64,000 nucleotides of DNA from the NCBI RefSeq assembly GCF_028682455.1, contig NZ_JANHLD010000003.1:496001-560000 (forward strand). The letters run 5' to 3'. The first letter of the stretch is position 1. The number at the start of each line of letters is the position of its first letter. Shown in pieces: positions 17,152 through 25,570 of this stretch. The notes under the pieces are model-generated. The model had not been told where the DNA came from and did no database searches. It worked only from the letters and a program-made list of their open reading frames with translations. Source of the stretch: Pseudomonas putida (GTDB lineage: Bacteria; Pseudomonadota; Gammaproteobacteria; Pseudomonadales; Pseudomonadaceae). The translations under genes and the position numbers were made by a program.

Positions 17152-18360
17152 TCAAGCCACCTCCTCGACGTACCAGGGGCCGAATGGATCTGGCAATTGC
17201 CCCCAGGCTTCTACCCCCTCGGCCAACTCCGCATCATTCAGCAGGCAGGCCTCCAGCTCGGCATTGAGCTGCGCAAAATCGATGTTCTGGCCAATGAATA
17301 CCAACTCCTGGCGACAGTCGCCGCAGTCTGCCGTCCAGTGCTTGAGGATCGTGGCCGTGCTTTGTTCGTCCTGCGGCCAGTGCTCGCGCGGCACAAAACG
17401 CCACCAGCGACCGGCAAAGCCATAACGCATCATGCCTCCGGCCTGGGACCAACTACCCGCATCCTGGTGCTTGCTGGCAAGCCAGAAGAAGCCCTTGGAA
17501 CGCAACAACCGGCCATTGCTCCAGGGCCCGTTGATAAAGTTGAAGAAGCGCTGCGGGTGCAATGGCCGCCGCGCCTGCCAGGTATTGGCGGCGATGCCGT
17601 ATTCCTCGGTCTCAGGAACATGTTCGCCACGCAGCTCCTGCAACCATCCAGGTGCCTGGGCAGCACGATCGAAATTGAACAGGCCGGTATTGAGGATTTC
17701 GCCCAGCGGCACCTGGCCCATCACAATGGGCATTATCCGCGCATGAGCGTTAAGGCGACGCAGGATGGCGCTCAACTCATCACGTTCATGGCTGCTGATC
17801 AGGTCGATCTTGCTGAGCAGGATCACATCGGCGAACTCCACCTGTTCGATCAGCAGGTCAGTAATCGAACGCTCATCTTCCTCGCCCAGTGTTTCCCCTC
17901 GGCTGGCCAGGCTCTCAGCCCCCTGGTAGTCGCGCAGGAAATTAAGCCCGTCTACTACCGTGACCATGGTGTCCAGCCGCGCCTGGTCGGCCAGGCTGCG
18001 GCCTTGCTCATCTCGGAAGGTAAAGGTTTCCGCGACGGGCAACGGCTCGGAGATGCCGGTGGATTCAATCAGCAGGTAATCGAAGCGCCCCTCACGGGCC
18101 AGTCGACCGACCTCTTCCAGAAGATCCTCACGCAAGGTGCAGCAGATGCAACCGTTACTCATCTCCACCAGTTTTTCCTCGGCCCGATTGAGGCTGACGT
18201 TGCGCTGCACCTCACTGGCATCGATGTTGATTTCACTCATGTCGTTGACGATCACCGCCACCCGCAAGTTTTCTCGGTTACGCAGGACATGATTGAGCAA
18301 GGTGCTTTTACCGGCGCCCAAGAAGCCGGAAAGCACGGTAACGGGAAGTCGGTTGGGCAT
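17152..18360 (-). CDS. zigA: Zinc-regulated CobW/COG0523 GTPase (ZigA-like)
   Basis: A predicted zinc metallochaperone GTPase of 402 residues acting in the cytoplasm under zinc limitation. P-loop SGFLGAGKST (11-20), NDMSEINIDA, the CxCC metal-binding motif CICC (71-74), ESTGISEP, LSKIDL and a full CobW_C domain with the C-terminal CGDCRQELVFIGQ. The ATG at 18358-18360 follows GAGGAT. The gene is divergent from folE2, with a perfect-arm Zur palindrome at 18409-18421 upstream of both. The symbol rests on similarity to zinc-responsive members and context. Confidence 0.86.
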   Translation of the reverse strand: MPNRLPVTVLSGFLGAGKSTLLNHVLRNRENLRVAVIVNDMSEINIDASEVQRNVSLNRAEEKLVEMSNGCICCTLREDLLEEVGRLAREGRFDYLLIESTGISEPLPVAETFTFRDEQGRSLADQARLDTMVTVVDGLNFLRDYQGAESLASRGETLGEEDERSITDLLIEQVEFADVILLSKIDLISSHERDELSAILRRLNAHARIMPIVMGQVPLGEILNTGLFNFDRAAQAPGWLQELRGEHVPETEEYGIAANTWQARRPLHPQRFFNFINGPWSNGRLLRSKGFFWLASKHQDAGSWSQAGGMMRYGFAGRWWRFVPREHWPQDEQSTATILKHWTADCGDCRQELVFIGQNIDFAQLNAELEACLLNDAELAEGVEAWGQLPDPFGPWYVEEVA

Positions 18361-18408
18361 GTTCGGATCCTCATCGGGCAGGTGCATTCGAATGATGCGT
18401 TGCGCAAC

Positions 18409-18421
18409 GTTATATTATAAC
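18409..18421. promoter_or_regulatory. Zur box between zigA and folE2
   Basis: GTTATA-T-TATAAC is a perfect inverted repeat and matches the core of the known gammaproteobacterial Zur motif (GTTATANTATAAC). It is 49 bp from the zigA start and 75 bp from the folE2 start, placed to repress both when zinc is plentiful. Confidence 0.8.
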
Positions 18422-18495
18422 AATACAATCTCGGCAACCCGCTCTGCCTTAGCGGTTGCCTTTGGCGCCCTACCGTCACCCTATTCGAGCCGTTC

Positions 18496-19383
18496 ATGAC
18501 TGCACTCACGCTTCCTGATATTGCCGCACAAGCCATCCATACAGACTTGCCGCTGGAGTGGGTTGGCATGTGCAATATCGCCCTGCCGGTACGCTGGGCA
18601 GGCAACACTCTTCGCGCCAGCGTCGACGCAGGTGTCAGCCTGGACGACGGCGCTTCTCGCGGTATCCATATGTCGCGCTTGTATCTGGCATTGAATGTTT
18701 TTGGAGCGGAGCCTCTGAGCGCTCACTTACTCCGCAAAGTGCTGGAGACTTTTCTGGAGAGCCATCGAGGATTATCGGGCAGCGCATTCCTGAAGCTGCG
18801 CTTTGAAATCTTGCTTGAGCGGCCTGCCTTGGTCAGCCCGCTGGTTGGTTGGAAAGCATACCCGGTGGTTCTTGAAGCGCACCTCATCAATGAAGTGTTC
18901 CACGTGGAACTAAAAGTGGAGCTGGCCTATTCCTCCACTTGCCCCTGTTCGGCAGCCTTGGCGAGGCAGTTGATTCAACAGCAATTTCAGATCGATTTCG
19001 GGAAAAGCGAGCTGAGCCATGAAACCGTTTTGAGCTGGCTGGGTAGCACAAAAGGTATTGTTGCAACGCCACACAGTCAACGAAGCGTGGCGAAGTTACA
19101 GACGCGCTTGAAGCCAGAAGTGGGTGAGCTGCTGATCATCGAGCTGATCGACCAGGCTGAAGCCGCGTTAGGCACGGCCGTGCAAACCGCGGTCAAGCGG
19201 TCCGATGAGCAGGCCTTCGCATTGGCCAACGGTCAGAACCTGATGTTCTGTGAGGATGCCGCCCGACGTTTGCACTTTGCCTTGCAAAGCCTTGAATGGC
19301 TGACCGGTTTCAAGCTGCGGGTGGAACATGCAGAAAGTCTGCATGCCCACGATGCAGTCGCCGAGAGTCAGTGGTGCTGGTAG
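18496..19383 (+). CDS. folE2: GTP cyclohydrolase FolE2 (type IB)
   Basis: Converts GTP to 7,8-dihydroneopterin triphosphate, the first step of folate synthesis, using a metal other than zinc. At 295 residues it is normal length. The metal-ligand Cys lies in SSTCPCSAALAR (Cys149), and the conserved TPHSQRS follows at about 193-199. Type IB enzymes back up zinc-dependent FolE when zinc is scarce; the Zur box upstream and the divergent COG0523 GTPases fit that role. A parS-like site lies within the gene at 18896-18911. Confidence 0.93.
   Translation: MTALTLPDIAAQAIHTDLPLEWVGMCNIALPVRWAGNTLRASVDAGVSLDDGASRGIHMSRLYLALNVFGAEPLSAHLLRKVLETFLESHRGLSGSAFLKLRFEILLERPALVSPLVGWKAYPVVLEAHLINEVFHVELKVELAYSSTCPCSAALARQLIQQQFQIDFGKSELSHETVLSWLGSTKGIVATPHSQRSVAKLQTRLKPEVGELLIIELIDQAEAALGTAVQTAVKRSDEQAFALANGQNLMFCEDAARRLHFALQSLEWLTGFKLRVEHAESLHAHDAVAESQWCW
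18896..18911. other. parS centromere-like site in folE2
   Basis: TGTTCCACGTGGAACT matches the known parS 16-mer TGTTCCACGTGGAACA at 15 of 16 positions, with the 14-bp palindromic core GTTCCACGTGGAAC intact. It encodes V-F-H-V-E-L in FolE2. ParB from the parAB genes at 50.8-52.4 kb is the expected ligand. Confidence 0.8.
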
Positions 19384-19395
19384 CGCCACTGCAGA

Positions 19396-19923
19396 TCAGG
19401 TGCGCGGTTTGACCGTGCCGCAGTCATTACCCAACCAGACCGCACGCGTATTCATGCTGCCCTGCTGCTGCACACCCGAAGCATTGAAAGTACCGCTGAC
19501 CTGAGTGAGGAACTCGCGGTCGCTGAGGAAAGTAGCCTGTCCTGCCCCCTGTGCTTTCGGGCAACTGAAAGTGAATTTCCACACGTTGCCGGTACGCTCG
19601 GTGATCTTCTGGGTACAGCCCGACTTCGGATCCTGCAGCGGAATATCGTCGGTCTTCACTTGCTCAGGCGTAAGGCATGAGCGCACTCCCTGGCCCGCCA
19701 CACTGATTCCCTGCTGGGCCAGACCACCTTCGATCATCGCTCGCTGCTCAGGCGGCAGGTTCTTCAATTGGCCGAGCATGAAGCCCATGTCTGGCAGCGG
19801 CTTGCCATCGACCTGCATGTTGCTGGTCGTCAGCTCCCACAACCCCGGTTGCAACATCTGCGCATGCACCAACGGACTCGACAGCCCCAACGCCAGTGCG
19901 AGCATCGGCAGACGACTTTTCAT
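19396..19923 (-). CDS. DUF3617 family periplasmic protein
   Basis: A 175-residue exported protein. Signal peptide at residues 1-21 (SRLPMLALALGLSSPLVHA, cleavage after AHA-like site). The mature part starts with QPGLWELTTSNMQVDGKPLPD, the 'PGLWE' opening typical of DUF3617, with four cysteines that could pair. The domain has no known function. It converges on folE2. Confidence 0.82.
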   Translation of the reverse strand: MKSRLPMLALALGLSSPLVHAQMLQPGLWELTTSNMQVDGKPLPDMGFMLGQLKNLPPEQRAMIEGGLAQQGISVAGQGVRSCLTPEQVKTDDIPLQDPKSGCTQKITERTGNVWKFTFSCPKAQGAGQATFLSDREFLTQVSGTFNASGVQQQGSMNTRAVWLGNDCGTVKPRT

Positions 19924-20050
19924 GTAATGACTCCTCGAAACTCCAGCCCCAAGCTGGAACAGAGCTTAGACGTCAATTTGGGCTTTGGGTTGCAACGGGG
20001 GGCTGGAACATGCTCTGTTAGAGGCCGAGCCTCTGGACTGCAGGATGCGT

Positions 20051-21490
20051 ATGGATTACCACAGCCCCTACTTCTTCGGTTACCTCATCGGTGCCCTGCA
20101 CCTGCTCGGGGCCATCGCCGCCACCCATGCGGTACTCACCGTACGCACCGCCCAGGGTGCCATTGCCTGGGCCCTTTCGTTGCTGTTCATTCCCTACTTC
20201 ACCTTGATCCCTTACCTGATATTCGGCAGCCGGACCTTCGACGCCTACATCAAGGCGCGGCGCCAGGCCAACCGTGAAATGCACGTGGCCATGGCCGATC
20301 TCAACTGGCGCCCTTGGGTCGAGGAAGCGCTGGCGGCGCGCAACTCCGAATCCTATGGCGCGCTGCGGGCCATGCCAAAACTCGGTCGGATGCCATGCCT
20401 TGCCAATAATCAGGTGCGCCTGCTCATCGATGGCAAGGCCACCTTCGACGCTATCTTCGCGGCCATCGCCGACGCCCGCGACACTGTGCTGGTGCAGTTC
20501 TTCATCATTCATGACGACAACCTGGGAAGATCCCTCCAGACCCTGCTGCTCAAAAAAGCCGCCGAGGGAGTGAAGGTCTATGTGCTGTATGACCGGGTGG
20601 GCAGCCATGCCCTGCCCGCCGCCTATAGCCAGGCCCTTCGTGACGGGGGCGTGAACGTCCGTGCCTTCGCTACCCGTCGGGGCTGGTTCAACCGCTTCCA
20701 GGTGAACTTTCGCAACCACCGCAAGATCGTCGTGGTCGATGGGCTGCAGGGCTTTGTCGGTGGACATAACGTGGGCGATGAATACCTGGGCGGCAAGCCG
20801 AAACTCTCCCCTTGGCGCGACACCCATGTGCAGGTCAGCGGCCCGGTGCTGGCCTGCCTGCAGGAGTCGTTTGCCGAGGACTGGTTCTGGGCGGCGCGCC
20901 AGCTACCGCCTCTCATTCTGCCCGACACCTACCCTGAAGACGGCGTGCTCTGCCAGGTACTCGCCAGTGGCCCGGCCGACCCGCAGGAAACCTGCTCGCT
21001 GTTTTTCGTCGAGGCCATTCACGCGGCGCGCGAGCGCCTGTGGATTACCAGCCCCTACTTCATTCCTGATGAAGCCGTCTTCGCGGCGCTTCGCCTGGCA
21101 GTGCTGCGTGGCGTGGATGTGCGTATCCTCCTGCCTTCACGCGCCGACCACCGTATCGTGTATGCGGCCTCCAGCCTGTTCGCGTTCGAGGCGGTGCGCG
21201 CCGGGGTGAGGATGTTCCGCTACGGACCAGGCTTCCTGCATCAGAAGGTGGTGCTGATCGACAACGAAATCAGCGCCATCGGTAGCGCCAACCTGGACAA
21301 CAGGTCGTTCCGGCTCAACTTCGAGGTGATGCTGTTGACGGTGGATCGCACCTTCGCCGACCAGGTCGAAACCATGCTCATGCACGACTTCGACCTGGCC
21401 CGGGAAATCACCGCCGAAGACAGTGAAGACACTCACCGCCTGCAACAGTTGGGCATGCGGATCGCCCGGCTGATCTCACCGATTCTCTGA
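20051..21490 (+). CDS. cls: Cardiolipin synthase
   Basis: Condenses two phosphatidylglycerols to cardiolipin at the inner membrane. It has two N-terminal membrane helices (about residues 8-30 and 38-58) and two phospholipase-D domains. The first HKD motif is HRKIVVVDG (His223) followed by GGHNVGDEY. The second is LHQKVVLID followed by GSANLDNRSF. At 479 residues it is full length. The ATG at 20051 is six bases after AGGA and gives the usual start MDYHSPYF; an ATG at 20045 overlaps the ribosome-binding site. It converges on the cfa gene with four bases between. Confidence 0.94.
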   Translation: MDYHSPYFFGYLIGALHLLGAIAATHAVLTVRTAQGAIAWALSLLFIPYFTLIPYLIFGSRTFDAYIKARRQANREMHVAMADLNWRPWVEEALAARNSESYGALRAMPKLGRMPCLANNQVRLLIDGKATFDAIFAAIADARDTVLVQFFIIHDDNLGRSLQTLLLKKAAEGVKVYVLYDRVGSHALPAAYSQALRDGGVNVRAFATRRGWFNRFQVNFRNHRKIVVVDGLQGFVGGHNVGDEYLGGKPKLSPWRDTHVQVSGPVLACLQESFAEDWFWAARQLPPLILPDTYPEDGVLCQVLASGPADPQETCSLFFVEAIHAARERLWITSPYFIPDEAVFAALRLAVLRGVDVRILLPSRADHRIVYAASSLFAFEAVRAGVRMFRYGPGFLHQKVVLIDNEISAIGSANLDNRSFRLNFEVMLLTVDRTFADQVETMLMHDFDLAREITAEDSEDTHRLQQLGMRIARLISPIL

Positions 21491-21494
21491 ACGC

Positions 21495-22679
21495 CTAGCG
21501 GTAAAGATCCTCGCGGGTCAGCGGCAGGTCATGATGGCCGTCGGCAAAGGGTTTGACCGCGAGGATCTGGTGCAGGTTGATCCACCCCTTGGCGAAGGCA
21601 TAGGAACAGCCGGCCAGGTACAGGCGCCAGATCCGCAGGGCTTTCTCCGGCACCAGCGTCGAGGCTTTATCCAGCTGGCTTTCCAGGCGATCACTCCAGT
21701 GCTGCAGGGTGCGCGCATAGTGCAGGCGCAGGCTCTCGACATCGACAATCTCAAGCCCGGCATGGCTGATGGCCGCCGAGATCATCGAAAGGTGCGGCAG
21801 CTCGCCGTGGGGAAACACGTAACGTTCGATGAAATTACCCGCGCCCCGCCCTACCGGACGTCCATCCACATGCTTGGCGGTAATGCCATGGTTCATCACC
21901 AGGCCACCTTCGCGCACCGCACCGAACAGGCGCTGGCAGTACAACGCCAGGTTGGCATGGCCCACGTGCTCGAACATACCGACACTCACCACCTTGTCGA
22001 AACGGCCATCCTGGGGAATGTCGCGGTAGTCGAGGATCTGCAGGTCCACCTTGTCCTGCAGGCCTTCGGCCTTGACCCGTGCCCGTCCCAGCTTGAGCTG
22101 CTCCTTGCTCAGGGTGATGCCCATTACCTTGGCGCCAAATTCGCGGGCGGCAAAGCGTGACAACCCACCCCATCCGCAGCCGACATCAAGCAGATAGTCG
22201 CCCTGCTGCAGGCGCAACTTGCGGCACAGGTGCTCGAACTTGTTCTGCTGGGCCTGTTCCAGGGTGTCCTGGCCGGTTTTGAAATAGGCACAGGAATAGG
22301 CCATGTCCTTGTCCAGCCACAGCTGGTAGAAGTCGTTGGACAGGTCATAGTGATAGGAAATCGCTGCCTCATCGGTGGCCTTGTCGTGCTCCCGACGCAC
22401 CGGCTGGGCGTCGACTTCATCCTTGAGCAGCGCTTCGCTGAGTTCGTCGCAAACCCGGATCACCTCACTGATGGTGCCTTCCAGCTCCAGCTTGCCTTCG
22501 ACGAAGGCAGCGCCCAGTTCGTCCAGGCTCGGATGGGTCAGTTGGGTAATAAGCTGCGGGTCCTTGACCAGAATGGTGACCTGCGGCATTGGCCCCAGAT
22601 CATATTCATGACCATCCCACAGCTTCAGGCGCAGGGGTAGTCGCAGGCTTTGCAGAACAGGTGGAAGTTGCGCAAGCAT
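21495..22679 (-). CDS. cfa: Cyclopropane-fatty-acyl-phospholipid synthase
   Basis: Transfers a methylene group from S-adenosylmethionine to cis double bonds of membrane phospholipids. It is 394 residues. The N-terminal lipid-binding domain is about residues 1-110. The methyltransferase domain contains the SAM motif LLDVGCGWGGLSRFAA and MFEHVGHANL; YHYDLSNDFY precedes it, as in the family. The ATG at 22677-22679 follows AGGAGG. It is divergent from lpd3, and the spacer holds a 12-bp palindrome. Pseudomonads often have two such genes; this is the copy near the origin. Confidence 0.93.
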   Translation of the reverse strand: MLAQLPPVLQSLRLPLRLKLWDGHEYDLGPMPQVTILVKDPQLITQLTHPSLDELGAAFVEGKLELEGTISEVIRVCDELSEALLKDEVDAQPVRREHDKATDEAAISYHYDLSNDFYQLWLDKDMAYSCAYFKTGQDTLEQAQQNKFEHLCRKLRLQQGDYLLDVGCGWGGLSRFAAREFGAKVMGITLSKEQLKLGRARVKAEGLQDKVDLQILDYRDIPQDGRFDKVVSVGMFEHVGHANLALYCQRLFGAVREGGLVMNHGITAKHVDGRPVGRGAGNFIERYVFPHGELPHLSMISAAISHAGLEIVDVESLRLHYARTLQHWSDRLESQLDKASTLVPEKALRIWRLYLAGCSYAFAKGWINLHQILAVKPFADGHHDLPLTREDLYR

Positions 22680-22807
22680 GAAATGAACCCTCCTTTTTTC
22701 TTCGGACGTCACCGCAGAAGGGTAGTTCATAGTTTGCAACTTTCAGCCTATCGCGACCATAGTCTTACGCTGTCGCTCCCGTTCCAGACCCTCGGGAGGC
22801 GCGATAA

Positions 22808-22819
22808 ATTGTATACAAT
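22808..22819. promoter_or_regulatory. 12-bp palindrome ATTGTATACAAT (GntR-type operator candidate)
   Basis: A perfect 12-bp palindrome in the cfa/lpd3 divergent spacer, 59 bp before the lpd3 ATG. TTGTATACAA cores are typical of GntR-family (FadR/PdhR-like) operators. No GntR gene lies nearby, so the regulator would act in trans. Confidence 0.5.
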
Positions 22820-22878
22820 CAATCGTCCGGCAGACTAATCTTGGCGCCATTGTCGATTCTTCATCCTGGAGTACAACA

Positions 22879-24279
22879 ATGAAAACCTATGATGTAGTGA
22901 TCATCGGCGGCGGTCCGGGCGGCTACAACGCCGCTATTCGTGCCGGCCAACTGGGCCTGAGCGTGGCCTGTGTAGAAGGCCGCTCGACCCTCGGTGGTAC
23001 CTGCCTGAACGTGGGCTGCATGCCATCCAAGGCACTGCTGCACGCCTCCGAGCTTTATGAGGCGGCGGTAGGCAGCGAATTCGCCAACCTGGGTATCGAG
23101 GTCAAGCCGACCCTGAATCTCGCCCAGATGATGAAACAGAAGGACGAAAGCGTCACCGGCCTGACCAAGGGCATCGAGTTCCTGTTTCGCAAGAACAAGG
23201 TCGACTGGATCAAAGGCTGGGGACAGCTGGCAGGCCCGGGCCGGGTCAATGTGAGCGCCGAAGATGGCAGCGTCACCGAACTGCAGGCCAAAGACATCGT
23301 CATCGCCACCGGTTCCGAACCGACCCCGCTGCCGGGCGTGACCATCGACAACCAGCGTATCATCGACTCCACCGGTGCCCTTTCGCTACCGGGCGTCCCC
23401 AAACACCTGGTGGTAATCGGTGCCGGGGTGATCGGCCTGGAGCTGGGCTCGGTATGGCGTCGCCTGGGCAGCCAGGTCACCGTTATCGAATACCTGGACC
23501 GCATCTGTCCGGGCACCGATGAAGAAACCGCCAAGACCCTGCAACGCTCGCTCGCCAAACAAGGCATTACCTTCAAGCTGGGCAGCAAGGTGACCCAGGC
23601 CAGCGCCTCGGCAGACGCCGTCAGCCTGACCCTCGAGCCTGCCGTCGGCGGCGCCAGCGAAAGCCTGGAAGCCGACTACGTGCTGGTCGCCATCGGCCGC
23701 CGCCCGTACACCAAGGGCCTGGGCCTGGAAAGCGTCGGGCTGGAAACCGACAAGCGCGGCATGCTCGCCAACGAGCATCACCGCACTTCGGTGCCAGGAA
23801 TCTGGGTCATTGGCGATGTCACCTCAGGCCCGATGCTCGCGCACAAGGCCGAGGACGAAGCAGTTGCCTGTATCGAGCGGATTGCCGGCAAGCCCCATGA
23901 GGTCAACTACAACCTGATTCCTGGTGTGATCTACACCCGGCCGGAACTGGCCAGCGTCGGCAAGACCGAAGAGCAGCTCAAGGCCGAAGGGCGTGAATAC
24001 AAGGTCGGCAAGTTCCCCTTCACCGCCAACAGCCGGGCCAAGATCAACCACGAGACCGAAGGCTTCGCCAAGGTCCTGGCCGATGCCAAGACCGACGAAG
24101 TACTGGGTGTGCACCTGGTCGGCCCGAGCGTCAGCGAGATGATCGGCGAGTTCTGCGTGGCCATGGAGTTCTCCGCCTCGGCCGAAGACATCGCCCTTAC
24201 CTGCCACCCGCACCCGACCCGTTCCGAGGCCTTGCGCCAGGCCGCGATGAACGTCGAAGGCATGGCCATGCAGATCTGA
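22879..24279 (+). CDS. lpd3: Dihydrolipoyl dehydrogenase (Lpd3-type)
   Basis: FAD-dependent oxidation of the dihydrolipoyl arm of 2-oxoacid dehydrogenase complexes. It is 466 residues. FAD motif VVIIGGGPGGYNAAIRAGQLG, redox-active disulphide GGTCLNVGCMPSK (Cys about 45 and 50), NAD motif VIGAGVIGLELGSVWRRLG, WVIGDVTSGPMLAHKAEDE, and the C-terminal catalytic HPHPTRSE. It stands alone without E1/E2 genes, as Lpd3 does in pseudomonads. RBS CTGGAG precedes the ATG. Confidence 0.93.
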   Translation: MKTYDVVIIGGGPGGYNAAIRAGQLGLSVACVEGRSTLGGTCLNVGCMPSKALLHASELYEAAVGSEFANLGIEVKPTLNLAQMMKQKDESVTGLTKGIEFLFRKNKVDWIKGWGQLAGPGRVNVSAEDGSVTELQAKDIVIATGSEPTPLPGVTIDNQRIIDSTGALSLPGVPKHLVVIGAGVIGLELGSVWRRLGSQVTVIEYLDRICPGTDEETAKTLQRSLAKQGITFKLGSKVTQASASADAVSLTLEPAVGGASESLEADYVLVAIGRRPYTKGLGLESVGLETDKRGMLANEHHRTSVPGIWVIGDVTSGPMLAHKAEDEAVACIERIAGKPHEVNYNLIPGVIYTRPELASVGKTEEQLKAEGREYKVGKFPFTANSRAKINHETEGFAKVLADAKTDEVLGVHLVGPSVSEMIGEFCVAMEFSASAEDIALTCHPHPTRSEALRQAAMNVEGMAMQI

Positions 24280-24281
24280 CT

Positions 24282-25487
24282 TCAGTCAGCTCGCAGCCCT
24301 GCCCTGCTCGCCTGTGGCGCTGGTCGCCGCAGGTTGAGCAGCAGGTGGGCGAACAGGCCGAAGATCAGCCCCCAGAACGCTGCCGACAGGCCCATGAATG
24401 ACATGCCCGAGGCCGTCACCAGAAAGGTGATAAGCGCAGCTTCGCGATCGCTCGGCACGCTCATCGCCCCTGCCAGTGCGCCACCGATGGCACCGAATAA
24501 TGCCAGCCCCGCCAACGCCGCAATCAAGGCCGCCGGAAAGGCTGTGAATAGCGACACCAGGGTCGCTCCGAACACGCCCAGCAACAGGTACAGCACCCCG
24601 CCCGACACCCCGGCCCAATAGCGCTTTCCCGGATCGTCATGGGCTTCGCGGCCCGTGCAGATCGCTGCAGTAATCGCCGCGAGGTTCAGGCCATGGCAAC
24701 CAAAAGGTGCCAATAGGACACTGGCCAGAGCATTGCTGGAGATGATCGGGCTGGCAGGTGTGCGGTAGCCGTCGTTGCGCAACACGGCAATGCCTGGCAC
24801 GAACTGCCCGGTCAGCGCCACCATCACCAACGGCAAGCTGATGCTCAACAGCGCATGCCAGGTGAACACCGGCGCGGTCCACACCGGCGTGGCAAGGCCG
24901 ATCACCAGCGCCGAACCGTTCATTTCGCCACTGAACACGGCGATGCCCACCCCGCACACCAGCACTGCCAGGACCGCGTAGCGCGGGGCAATGCGCTTGA
25001 ACACCAGGTAAGTGACGAACATCGCCAGTACCAGCACCGGTTGCGACTTCAGGGAGACGAACAGCCCGGTACCAAAACTGAACAGAATGCCCGCCAGCAT
25101 GGCGGCGGAGATGGCCGGTGGCAGTTTGCTGACGATGCGGTCGAAGGCGCCCGAAACCCCCACCAGCAAGATCACCAGGTTGGCGACGATATAGGCCCCC
25201 ACCGCCTCGGCGAAAGCGATATCCGGCAGCAGCGCCACCAGCAGGGCCGAGCCCGGGGCGGACCAGGCAATCACCACGGGCACCTTGAAGCGCAGGCTGA
25301 GTACCACTCCCAGTACACCGCTGCCAATGGAAATGGCCCACACCCACGAAGACAGCTCGGCCGCCGATAGCTGTGCGCTGTGGGCGGCCTGGAAAATGAT
25401 CACCAAGGGGCCTGCGTAGGAAATCAGGGTGGCGATGAAGCCGGCGACCAAGGCGGAAAGGGAGAAGTCGTGGATTATTGTTTTCAT
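24282..25487 (-). CDS. benE: Benzoate/H+ symporter BenE
   Basis: An inner-membrane transporter of 401 residues with about 12 helices, of the BenE family. Characteristic segments: ATLISYAGPLVIIFQAA, SWVWAISIGSGVLG, VIAWSAPGSALL, ISAAMLAGILFSFG, PFGCHGLNLAAITAAICTG. It takes up benzoate with protons. AAGGAT precedes the ATG at 25485-25487. It is the last gene of the ben-cat run on the minus strand, with an inverted REP pair between it and catA that may lower its expression. Confidence 0.92.
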   Translation of the reverse strand: MKTIIHDFSLSALVAGFIATLISYAGPLVIIFQAAHSAQLSAAELSSWVWAISIGSGVLGVVLSLRFKVPVVIAWSAPGSALLVALLPDIAFAEAVGAYIVANLVILLVGVSGAFDRIVSKLPPAISAAMLAGILFSFGTGLFVSLKSQPVLVLAMFVTYLVFKRIAPRYAVLAVLVCGVGIAVFSGEMNGSALVIGLATPVWTAPVFTWHALLSISLPLVMVALTGQFVPGIAVLRNDGYRTPASPIISSNALASVLLAPFGCHGLNLAAITAAICTGREAHDDPGKRYWAGVSGGVLYLLLGVFGATLVSLFTAFPAALIAALAGLALFGAIGGALAGAMSVPSDREAALITFLVTASGMSFMGLSAAFWGLIFGLFAHLLLNLRRPAPQASRAGLRAD

Positions 25488-25505
25488 TGATCATCCTTAA
25501 AGAGC

Positions 25506-25555
25506 ATCGCGGGGCAAGCTCGCTCCTACCGTAGGAGCGGGCTTGCCCCGCAATG
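25506..25555. repeat. REP element pair (inverted) between catA and benE
   Basis: Two facing copies: tcgcggggcaagctcgctcctac (from 25507) and gtaggagcgggcttgccccgc (from 25531), separated by one base. They form a near-perfect hairpin of about 22 bp. Confidence 0.9.
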
Positions 25556-25570
25556 GATTCAACCGGGATA

